Source of the DNA: an uncultured Clostridium sp.
Lineage (GTDB): Bacteria; Bacillota; Clostridia; TANB77; CAG-508
Assembly: GCA_958422985.1 (NCBI GenBank)
Contig: CATZPY010000015.1
Location: 1-31,168 of the forward strand
DNA: 31,168 nucleotides
Direction of reading: 5' to 3'
The notes under the pieces were generated by a model. It did not search any database. It was not told the DNA's origin and worked only from the letters and a program-made list of their open reading frames with translations. Each line of letters begins with the position of its first letter. Position 1 is the first letter of the stretch. Of this stretch, positions 18,528-25,180 are shown piece after piece. Made by a program: the position numbers and the translations under genes.

Positions 18528-19709
18528 CTATGCTCTATGCATTAAACGAATTCCACCTAGCGAGTTAATTGATTGTGCACCTCTTATTCCAAATATATTC
18601 TTTACAATCTTTTCTCCTCTAGATAACCCCATAAGGAATATTGCTGCAAATAATGGTGCTACTGTTGCAATTGCTCCTGCTGATGTTATAAAAACACTAT
18701 AAATTACTAAATGTAATGGTTGAATAAATATATTTATAAGAATTTCCTTAAGCCATCTTTGGTATCCTTGTGCTTTTTCATCACCAATACTATCTATAGG
18801 ATAAGTTATAGATATTAATGGCGAAATAATCGTTAAGAACCCTACCGATAAAACCCTTTTAAAATACAATATAAAGAATTTTAATTGATAGTATACTATT
18901 ATCCAATATAACATAGAAATTGCTACATAGTTCCATCCTTTTAATGTTGCCATTTGTTCTGCTATAGAATCTTTTTCTGGATTTTTTATAGTACCATTAC
19001 CATACATTAGGATTTTTTCTAAATTATCACTACTTTTGGGAACCAACTTTACAAGTCCATTAGATAAATTTATTGCCATCATAATAATATATATAAGAAC
19101 AAATATCATACAAAAACCTTTTACCCATGCAAATAGCATTTTTTTGTATTTGGCTTTTTCATCTGCAACAGTTGACATTGCCATTCTTATTCCTACATAT
19201 ACTAGTACTAATAAAGTTAATCCAACTGCTAAATTTCTTGTTGCTCCATACCATACTGCAACTGTTTGTGATAACATCCCTGTTACTTTTTTGGTTTGAC
19301 TTACATTTCCAAAAAAGTCTATATCAAACATATCATATTTGCCCTCTAGCAAATCTTGTATTGTAAATTCCATTGTTCCTGTTCCATCAATTTGCTGGGA
19401 ATTAACAACAGAATTTAATAAACTGCTAATTAAAGTAGGTATAACATTAAGTACTTTCATAAGTGCACTTGCTGTAGCTCCTCCCATACTTGGCTGTGGT
19501 GAAACTTTATGTTTTGAAGAACCACCTTCTGGGTTTGCTGTTGTTTTACCATCGTTTATAAGGCTATCTGCAGAGTCCTCAGAAATTCCACCCATTACTT
19601 CATTTACGTTTTCTTTCTTTGGATCTGCTGCATAAACCTTTTGCATAGGTAATATTAAATTAAATATTGTCGCAATAACTATAATTATTAACCCTACTTT
19701 TTTAATCAT
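18528..19709 (-). CDS. VirB6/TrbL-like polytopic T4SS channel protein (paralogue A)
   Basis: 393 residues. A signal peptide ends in VYAAD. A periplasm-like N-terminal part of about 80 residues is followed by helices with VAVWYGATRNLAVG and VGIRMAMSTVADEKAKYKKML, the signature shared with the two other VirB6-like proteins of the window. A KRVLSVGFLTIISPLISITYPI segment matches KRMLTLAFLVIISPIVTITYAI in paralogue C. It is the shortest copy and lacks the soluble C-terminal tail. It directly follows the VirB4 gene (16 bp), the usual neighbour of VirB6 in Gram-positive conjugation modules. Confidence 0.87.
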   Translation of the reverse strand: MIKKVGLIIIVIATIFNLILPMQKVYAADPKKENVNEVMGGISEDSADSLINDGKTTANPEGGSSKHKVSPQPSMGGATASALMKVLNVIPTLISSLLNSVVNSQQIDGTGTMEFTIQDLLEGKYDMFDIDFFGNVSQTKKVTGMLSQTVAVWYGATRNLAVGLTLLVLVYVGIRMAMSTVADEKAKYKKMLFAWVKGFCMIFVLIYIIMMAINLSNGLVKLVPKSSDNLEKILMYGNGTIKNPEKDSIAEQMATLKGWNYVAISMLYWIIVYYQLKFFILYFKRVLSVGFLTIISPLISITYPIDSIGDEKAQGYQRWLKEILINIFIQPLHLVIYSVFITSAGAIATVAPLFAAIFLMGLSRGEKIVKNIFGIRGAQSINSLGGIRLMHRA

Positions 19710-19725
19710 CTATTCTCCCTCTTAC

Positions 19726-21705
19726 TTATGAGTTTCTATTTCCTTCTTTTTGTTTTTGCTCTTGTATTAATTTAATTTTATTAACATTTGTTTCAACGAA
19801 TTCAAATTCTTTCTTAGTTGGTCTTATTGCAATTATTGCTGTATCGGATCCAACTTTTAATAATCCTTCACCTCTGTTACAGGTTGTTAAAAAGGCTGCT
19901 TCACCTTCACTTAATTTAAATACTTCCTTTATATAAGGAATTTCGGATTTATCTTGTGCTAAGAATAATTTTGTATCTGATGAAGTTAAAACCGCTTGTG
20001 CTTCTGGCTTTTCGTAGAAATCTTGGAATTTTTGTGACATAACAGCTAAAGAAACATTTCTCTTTCTAGCACGTCTTGCCATTGTATTTAAGAAGTCTAC
20101 TGCTTCTGGGTATGGAAGTAACATCCAAGCTTCATCTATAAGTACTCTTTTCTTAGCTGCTTTTTCCTTATCTTCACTATTTTTCTTAACATATTTTTCC
20201 CAAATCCAAGAAAGTAATATTTGTTGTGCAAGTGGTCTTGCAAATCTTTCTTCTAGTTGAGATATGTCTAAGTTTATAAAAGGTGTTCCTTCTAATAATT
20301 CGAATGTTGATTGACCATCAAAATATGCCATTTGACCATTATATTCTCTTACATATTGTTTCATAACTTTAGATAAATAACTGTAGTGGAATCTATAATC
20401 GGGATTTTCGTTTTCTTGTCCTTTTCTTAAAATTCTTTTAAACCAAGAACCTATTGTTGGCATTTCTTTTTTAGCTCTTCCTATGTAATTTTTAGAAAAT
20501 CTTTTAGCTTGGTCATTGTCTTCAAACAAACTATTTATATCATCTGTAATTCCTCTAGACTCATATTCCTCTGCAACAGATTCTGCAATAATTTGTTTTG
20601 TAAGTTCGTTTACCTCTTCACTTCTTGTACTTCCTCTTGCCATTGTAAGTAAAGCTTGTGTAACATCCTCTACTTTGTTTTCTATATTTAAAACCGCTCT
20701 TTCTCTTCCTGTTATTTCGTCTTTTATTGTTTCTGGCTCTATATCGAATAAATTTATAATTGTATTAGAATTTGGACTTATTGTTACATTAACTCCTCCT
20801 AGAGCATCTGCCACAACACCATATTCACCTTCAGCATCTAGTGCTAAGCTTTCTATTCCCATTAAAACAGAAGATCTTGCTGTAATTGTTTTTATTGTAA
20901 CACCTTTACCAGCTCCAGATTTACCAAAAATAACTAAGTTGTAGTTTGTAAGTGTAGAACTAAAGTTATCAAATAGTATTGGTAGACCTGTTTGTTTGTC
21001 AAATCCTATTGGAATACCATTTTCGTGACCAACTTCTGAAGAAAAGAATGGGAAAACAGTTGCCATAGAATTTCTATCGAAATTATGAGATTTCTTTATA
21101 GTATTTTCATTAAATGGTAAGTTTGTTCTAAAAGCATCTTCTTGTATTGCCCATGCTGGCTTTACATCTATTAAAGTTTTTGCCATTTCAGAGGCTAATA
21201 ACTCTGTTTCTTTGTCTAAATCTTCTAAACTATAAGCAAACAATGTACAAACTATTGTAGATTCGTATAACTTATTAAAACCACTTGCTATTTGATCTCT
21301 TAGGTCTTCTGCTTCTATTCTTTTTTGTGCTAATATTCTTTCACGGTTAATATCTCCTCTATCTATTGCGACTAACCTTTCAGATTCTAGTTCGTTAATT
21401 GTTCTATTTAAGTCTGTTTGTGAAGAACTTTCACTAACTGGTGCAATAAATACAGATGTATTTACATCTCCAAATGTATACATGCTTCTTAAAAATTCTG
21501 GAAATGTACACATTCTAGGAATATTTGCCACTACCATACTTCTTGCATATCTTGTTTTTGTAGAAACTATTTCTACATGGTTTATATTAGAAAAATCTAT
21601 TCCAGCTGGTGCAATTAAATCTTTTATGCCTTTAGCATTTTTTCCTAAAACACCTTTTGGAACTTCTACTTTATTTTCTTTTTCTTCTACATTTTTATTT
21701 CTCAT
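19726..21705 (-). CDS. virB4: VirB4/TraE-family T4SS ATPase
   Basis: The cytoplasmic motor ATPase that powers pilus assembly and substrate transfer. The N-terminal region (to about 230) matches the VirB4 arm, with RYARSMVVANIPRMCTFPEFL. The RecA-like core has Walker A GKSGAGKG (261-268), LDAEGEYG, Walker B VLIDEAW (D524, E525) and SLAVMSQKFQDF. The length of 659 is normal. One oddity: Walker A ends in Gly (codon GGT) where Ser or Thr normally coordinates Mg2+; Thr at position 270 might substitute. It lies between the VirB4-arm-like gene (22 bp) and VirB6 (16 bp). No VirD4-type coupling ATPase is present in the window. Confidence 0.93.
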   Translation of the reverse strand: MRNKNVEEKENKVEVPKGVLGKNAKGIKDLIAPAGIDFSNINHVEIVSTKTRYARSMVVANIPRMCTFPEFLRSMYTFGDVNTSVFIAPVSESSSQTDLNRTINELESERLVAIDRGDINRERILAQKRIEAEDLRDQIASGFNKLYESTIVCTLFAYSLEDLDKETELLASEMAKTLIDVKPAWAIQEDAFRTNLPFNENTIKKSHNFDRNSMATVFPFFSSEVGHENGIPIGFDKQTGLPILFDNFSSTLTNYNLVIFGKSGAGKGVTIKTITARSSVLMGIESLALDAEGEYGVVADALGGVNVTISPNSNTIINLFDIEPETIKDEITGRERAVLNIENKVEDVTQALLTMARGSTRSEEVNELTKQIIAESVAEEYESRGITDDINSLFEDNDQAKRFSKNYIGRAKKEMPTIGSWFKRILRKGQENENPDYRFHYSYLSKVMKQYVREYNGQMAYFDGQSTFELLEGTPFINLDISQLEERFARPLAQQILLSWIWEKYVKKNSEDKEKAAKKRVLIDEAWMLLPYPEAVDFLNTMARRARKRNVSLAVMSQKFQDFYEKPEAQAVLTSSDTKLFLAQDKSEIPYIKEVFKLSEGEAAFLTTCNRGEGLLKVGSDTAIIAIRPTKKEFEFVETNVNKIKLIQEQKQKEGNRNS

Positions 21706-21727
21706 TTAAAACTTTCCTCCAATCCTT

Positions 21728-22948
21728 TTATTTGTCCGCCTTTTTTGGTCTTCCTCTTGTTGTTTTCTTTTTTGCTTCTGTTGGATTTGTTTTATCTTCA
21801 GTTGCTTTTTCTTCTTTTTCCTTTTCTTGGTCTTCTTTTGTTTTTTCTTCTATAATTTTCTTTGTTTCGTTATATAAGTCTGGACTTAATTGATTTTTGT
21901 ATTCTTCTATTATTTCTATTGTTCTTTCTCTTAATTCGTTGTTTAATTTTTCTCTATCTTTTAATATACTATCTGCTTTTAACAAACTATCTGAAGCTAA
22001 ATCTACAGCCATATCATCTATTTGTCTATCTATTCTATCTCTTTGTTTTTGTAGAACATCTTTAGATGTAGAATATAATGCATCATATTGTGCATCTAAT
22101 GCTCTATCTAATTGATATATTTGTTCTTCATCTCTGTTGTATGCTATATATAATAATTCTGTTAATTCTTCTGAATCTAATATTCTACCAGAAACTTGTG
22201 CACTTCCTAAACTTCTTATTAATGTTTCTGTTCTTGTATATAGTTCTGTAAATACCATATTTATAATTTCATCTTTTGAGTAATTAGAAATGTTTCCTAA
22301 TTCACTTTTAAAATAAGAAACTACAACATATGTTTTTTGTTGCAATACATTTTGGTTAAAGCTCATTCTTCCAATATAGTTTGATATATCTTGACCATAT
22401 TCTAAAACGTTTTCTTTTCTTCTAATTTCGAAGTTTAACATATCTACTTGTTTTTGGTTTCCTATTTTTTCGTATTCTACTTTTTGCTTTTGAAGAGCTT
22501 TTATTTCTTCTGCAATTACATTTACTTTTTCTTTATATGCATCTATTGTTTTTCTTAAGTTTAAGCTTCTTGTTTGCACATATAATTGAATTGGAAATCT
22601 AATAGTATTTAAAAATTCTACAAAGCCTCTTTCTACAGATTCTTTTTCTACTTCTGATAATAAGTCGTAATTTATACCTTTACATTGTACAACCATTACA
22701 TATTGTTGTCCGTTTTTTCTTATTATCATATCATCTCTAACTTCGTCAAAATCTAATATTTTATCTGTTGTTTCTCTTGGTATTCCATTAAACTCTTTGT
22801 TAGCTTTTTTTTCTTCTTTTTCCTTTTCTCTTTGTTCTGTATTTACTTTACTTTTATAAACGAAAAAGTAATATGCTATTATTAAACCAATTATTACAAC
22901 AACTAGTATAATAAGCATTATGTTTAACCCCATTATAATATTGTCCAT
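21728..22948 (-). CDS. Membrane-anchored protein resembling the VirB4 N-terminal domain (TraC-like)
   Basis: 406 residues: an N-terminal membrane helix (about 8-30), a charged linker, then a domain with DFDEVRDDMIIRKNGQQYVMVVQCKGINYDLL split around residues 65-100, followed by ERGFVEFLNTIRFPIQLYVQTR. This resembles the N-terminal arm of VirB4/TraE-type ATPases, but no Walker motif follows. Instead there is a long coiled coil and an acidic-basic tail ending KKTTRGRPKKADK, whose RGRP core matches the AT-hook minor-groove DNA-binding motif. It precedes the VirB4 gene by 22 bp and probably docks it at the membrane (inference). The start is supported by AAGGAGG and lies one base after the prgI stop. 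Confidence 0.75.
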   Translation of the reverse strand: MDNIIMGLNIMLIILVVVIIGLIIAYYFFVYKSKVNTEQREKEKEEKKANKEFNGIPRETTDKILDFDEVRDDMIIRKNGQQYVMVVQCKGINYDLLSEVEKESVERGFVEFLNTIRFPIQLYVQTRSLNLRKTIDAYKEKVNVIAEEIKALQKQKVEYEKIGNQKQVDMLNFEIRRKENVLEYGQDISNYIGRMSFNQNVLQQKTYVVVSYFKSELGNISNYSKDEIINMVFTELYTRTETLIRSLGSAQVSGRILDSEELTELLYIAYNRDEEQIYQLDRALDAQYDALYSTSKDVLQKQRDRIDRQIDDMAVDLASDSLLKADSILKDREKLNNELRERTIEIIEEYKNQLSPDLYNETKKIIEEKTKEDQEKEKEEKATEDKTNPTEAKKKTTRGRPKKADK

Positions 22949-22949
22949 A

Positions 22950-23313
22950 TTATTTTTCCTCCTTTGTATCTTCTTCTGTTATTGTATCTGTATAAGAATA
23001 AATACGTCTTTTAGATTTAAATTTTATATACCTTGTTATAATTTCGTCTAATGATTCTCCTCCAACTTTCTTTGTTACAGCAATACCAGCTATAGTAGGT
23101 ATTTTTATAGCACCATACATCCAACCTAAAAGACCAAATACACCCATTATTATTAAACCTGCTGTTTTATACCCGTAATACTATTCCAAAAATAAAGTAG
23201 AATATAAATCCTATAAGTGCACCAACACCTGTTGTAATTAAGGATTTAGCAGTAAAAATATATAATATTCTAGACTCTCCTTTATAATTTCTAGGAACAT
23301 AATAAGTACCCAT
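22950..23313 (-). CDS. prgI: Frameshifted PrgI-family protein (VirB3-like)
   Basis: Frame 0 starts at ATG 23313 with AGGAGG upstream and gives the PrgI-type start MGTYYVPRNYKGESRILYIF and a first membrane helix. It reaches TAA at 23167 after only 48 codons. The +1 frame is open across that point and supplies the second helix, the IKIPTI segment and the conserved tail VGGESLDEIITRYIKFK. Skipping the C of CGG (23175) gives 120 residues, the usual PrgI length. PrgI is the VirB3 counterpart of Gram-positive T4SSs: a small inner-membrane protein with two helices that contacts VirB4. The downstream ATG at 23147 has no ribosome binding site. Either programmed frameshifting or a mutation explains the break. 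Confidence 0.82.
23167..23178 (-). other. Putative +1 frameshift site (TTA CGG GTA TAA)
   Basis: Frame 0 reads TTA CGG GTA TAA. Dropping the C at 23175 gives TTA GGG TAT AAA, which joins the two halves of PrgI as Leu-Gly-Tyr-Lys. As at 16727, the in-frame CGG follows a YTA Leu codon, the +1 codon is GGN (Gly), and the frame-0 stop TAA is the second codon after CGG. There is no homopolymer longer than three here. Confidence 0.65.
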
Positions 23314-23346
23314 GTTTATTCCTCCTTTGTTTAGTTTTATTAATTA

Positions 23347-23742
23347 TTAAAATTCTTTCATAAAGTTATATACTATTGTCCAAATAGTATGTGCTCCAAA
23401 TACTACTATTATAGAAATAACTAATCCTATTAGCTGTTTCTTTAATTTCGCCTGTGCGTCTGGACTGCTTGCAGTTGCATATTTAACTCCCATTATACAT
23501 GTTACTATTACTAATACCCCTGCTGCAACAGCAACTAATGCTTGTGCTATTGGCATTATTGTTGTTGCCACATCGCTACTATTTATAACATCTTTTTCTT
23601 TACCTTTTTCTATAAAAGCATCTGCATCTGCTTTAAGTTCATCCCAAGTTTTTACTTCATCTGCTGCGAATGTTTTTACTGGAATAAATACTATTAATAA
23701 AACCATTAATAAATTTATAATAAAAAATATTGCTTTTTTCAC
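23347..23742 (-). CDS. Pilin-like small T4SS protein (VirB2/TrbC-like, copy 3)
   Basis: About 131 residues with a signal peptide ending in TFAAD, a hydrophilic stretch of about 40 residues, then two membrane helices separated by a short basic loop with KYATASSPDAQAKLKKQ. The same plan and loop (KY...SPxxxAxxK) occur in the two proteins at 23968-24336 and 24351-24716. This copy is more divergent, with a longer extracellular segment. The frame is open to 23751, but AAAGGAG overlaps that region and fits the GTG at 23742. It is the first gene behind the promoter at 23782-23810. Confidence 0.8.
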   Translation of the reverse strand: MKKAIFFIINLLMVLLIVFIPVKTFAADEVKTWDELKADADAFIEKGKEKDVINSSDVATTIMPIAQALVAVAAGVLVIVTCIMGVKYATASSPDAQAKLKKQLIGLVISIIVVFGAHTIWTIVYNFMKEF

Positions 23743-23781
23743 TATAAACACTCCTTTTTTCCCATTTTATACTTATACATA

Positions 23782-23810
23782 ATTATACTTTATTCCCCTA
23801 TATTTTGCAA
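23782..23810 (-). promoter_or_regulatory. Promoter of the main T4SS-like operon
   Basis: On the minus strand, -35 TTGCAA (23805-23810), a 17-nt spacer and a perfect -10 TATAAT (23782-23787). It lies about 40 bp before the GTG of the third pilin-like gene. The same -35/-10 pair with the same spacing drives the two upstream pilins. The region between 23811 and 23914 shows no gene. Confidence 0.75.
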
Positions 23811-23914
23811 TAAATTACAGCTAAATGTCTTATTTTTGTAAAAATTTTCTTATTATTTTTATTAATGTATTTCTGGTTATAGTTGCCACATCCCTAAACG
23901 ATTTTTTAAAAGTA

Positions 23915-23952
23915 AAAAACCTAAATGTTAAATATTTAACATTTAGGTTTTT
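23915..23952 (-). terminator. Perfect palindromic terminator after the pilin pair
   Basis: A 38-bp perfect palindrome (AAAAACC ... GGTTTTT) beginning 15 bp after the stop of the pilin gene at 23968. It ends in a T tract on both strands. It separates a short pilin transcript from the main operon. Confidence 0.85.
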
Positions 23953-23967
23953 ATTTCTATTTTCTCG

Positions 23968-24336
23968 TTAGCTCTTAGGCATTCCCATTGCAAATTTTAT
24001 AACTATTGTTACAAGATTTGAAGCTGCAAAGAAAATTATTACGCCTATTACATATGGTACCATTTTTTCTTTTATAGTTGCTTTATCATTTGGACTAGAA
24101 AGCATATATTTCATTCCTAGTACCAACAACGCAACTAAAGAAATTGCTGTACCTGCTATTTGTACAATATTAAGTATCTTACCAGTTTTAGTATCTAAGT
24201 CTGATACACCCTCTTTAGTATATATTCCAGTAAAATCTTCTGTATTTATTTCGCCTGCATATACAAAATTACTTATATTAAATACTACAAATAACATTAA
24301 TATAATAGTTAAAATTTTTATTATTTTTTCTTTCAT
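23968..24336 (-). CDS. Pilin-like small T4SS protein (VirB2/TrbC-like, copy 2)
   Basis: 122 residues. The signal peptide ends in FVYAGE. The mature part has about 30 polar residues, then two membrane helices joined by the loop KYMLSSPNDKATIKEKM. The SPNDKA block is nearly identical to APNDKADIKKH in the neighbour, so the two are tandem duplicates. VirB2/TrbC pilins share this plan: a long signal, two helices and a short positive cytoplasmic loop. The ATG follows GAGGTGA, 14 bp after the stop of the first pilin gene. It is the last gene before the palindromic terminator. Confidence 0.83.
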   Translation of the reverse strand: MKEKIIKILTIILMLFVVFNISNFVYAGEINTEDFTGIYTKEGVSDLDTKTGKILNIVQIAGTAISLVALLVLGMKYMLSSPNDKATIKEKMVPYVIGVIIFFAASNLVTIVIKFAMGMPKS

Positions 24337-24350
24337 TTTGCTTCACCTCA

Positions 24351-24716
24351 TTAAGAAGCTGGTAAACCATTAGCAAAACTTTTTATAATTCCTAATAATC
24401 CTGAAGCTGCAAATAATACTATAGCTCCTACTATATATACAACAGCATGTTTTTTAATGTCTGCTTTATCGTTTGGTGCTGCTGAAATATATTTTATTGC
24501 TAATACTATAAGCATAATAACAGCAACTGCTGTACCAACTATTTGTGCTACTGAAAGTACCATACTACCAATTGAGCTAAGCGCACCATCTGCTCCAGAG
24601 CTTGTTGCTTTTGGTATATCATATCCTGCAGCAAATACCATTGATGTTGCAAATAAAGTTCCTAATACTACAGTTAATACTGTTATTATTTGAGCTGTTC
24701 TTTTTGAAATCTTCAT
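24351..24716 (-). CDS. Pilin-like small T4SS protein (VirB2/TrbC-like, copy 1)
   Basis: 121 residues. A signal peptide of about 30 residues ends in MVFAAG. It is followed by a Gly/Ser/Ala-rich segment and two membrane helices with the loop KYISAAPNDKADIKKH. The C-terminus FANGLPAS parallels FAMGMPKS of copy 2. It is the first gene of the cluster and has the strongest ribosome binding site nearby (GAGGAGG) and a clean promoter, as expected for a major structural subunit. Identity as a pilin subunit is inferred from topology, size and context. Confidence 0.83.
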   Translation of the reverse strand: MKISKRTAQIITVLTVVLGTLFATSMVFAAGYDIPKATSSGADGALSSIGSMVLSVAQIVGTAVAVIMLIVLAIKYISAAPNDKADIKKHAVVYIVGAIVLFAASGLLGIIKSFANGLPAS

Positions 24717-24766
24717 TGCTCTTTTCCTCCTCTTTATTCTATTATTTGATACTAATCCATAAAATG

Positions 24767-24795
24767 ATTATACAACATTTAGCTTCTATTTGCAA
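24767..24795 (-). promoter_or_regulatory. Promoter of the pilin pair
   Basis: -35 TTGCAA (24790-24795), 17-nt spacer and -10 TATAAT (24767-24772) on the minus strand, about 50 bp before the first pilin ATG. It is the same hexamer pair and spacing as the promoter at 23782-23810, suggesting coordinated initiation. Confidence 0.78.
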
Positions 24796-24827
24796 TATCT
24801 TTTGCTTTTTTAAAGAAAATGTAACTT

Positions 24828-24995
24828 TTATGTAATATTTTGGCACCTATTTTCTTTAATTAATTTCTCATTATAATATTTCGCAATTAGCATATCTAAC
24901 TCTACACTTATTTTATAAATAGCAGAATAATCTACATTTTCTTCTATACTTTTGTTTAATTTATCTCTTACTTTACAAATCTCTTCATTTAACAT
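24828..24995 (-). CDS. Spo0E-like small protein (55 aa)
   Basis: A short gene of 55 codons starting at ATG 24995 with AGGAGTG at ideal spacing. The helical hairpin ends in KISVELDMLIAKYY, which fits the S-x-x-LD-x-LI signature of Spo0E-family aspartyl-phosphate phosphatases. In Bacillus these dephosphorylate Spo0A-P and restrain sporulation; in many Clostridia the target is unproven. The C-terminus (ENRCQNIT) is unremarkable. It lies just upstream of the pilin promoter on the same strand, with 32 bp between its stop and the -35. It is probably monocistronic. Its presence supports a Firmicutes host of a sporulating lineage. Confidence 0.78.
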   Translation of the reverse strand: MLNEEICKVRDKLNKSIEENVDYSAIYKISVELDMLIAKYYNEKLIKENRCQNIT

Positions 24996-25033
24996 ATAAA
25001 TCACTCCTTTTTCGGTTTTCTTTTGTGTATTTT

Positions 25034-25062
25034 ATGTTACCATATTTTTTTATGCTATTCAA
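25034..25062 (-). promoter_or_regulatory. Possible promoter of the Spo0E-like gene
   Basis: -35 TTGAAT (25057-25062), 17-nt spacer and an imperfect -10 TAACAT (25034-25039), about 40 bp before the start codon. The -10 is weak, so this is tentative. Confidence 0.4.
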
Positions 25063-25132
25063 TTAAATATTCCTATTTTTATGCGTGTTTCCAAACTTTC
25101 GTATGACTATTTTTTTAGTTTTTTTGCAAAAT

Positions 25133-25162
25133 AAAAAAAGAAGATACAAATTTCTTCTTTTT
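25133..25162 (-). terminator. Terminator of the M16/YqeY operon
   Basis: Ten-bp inverted repeat (25135-25144 and 25153-25162) with an 8-nt loop. On the minus strand it ends in a T run, 18 bp after the stop of the M16 gene at 25181. Confidence 0.75.
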
Positions 25163-25180
25163 CTATTATTTTATACAATT

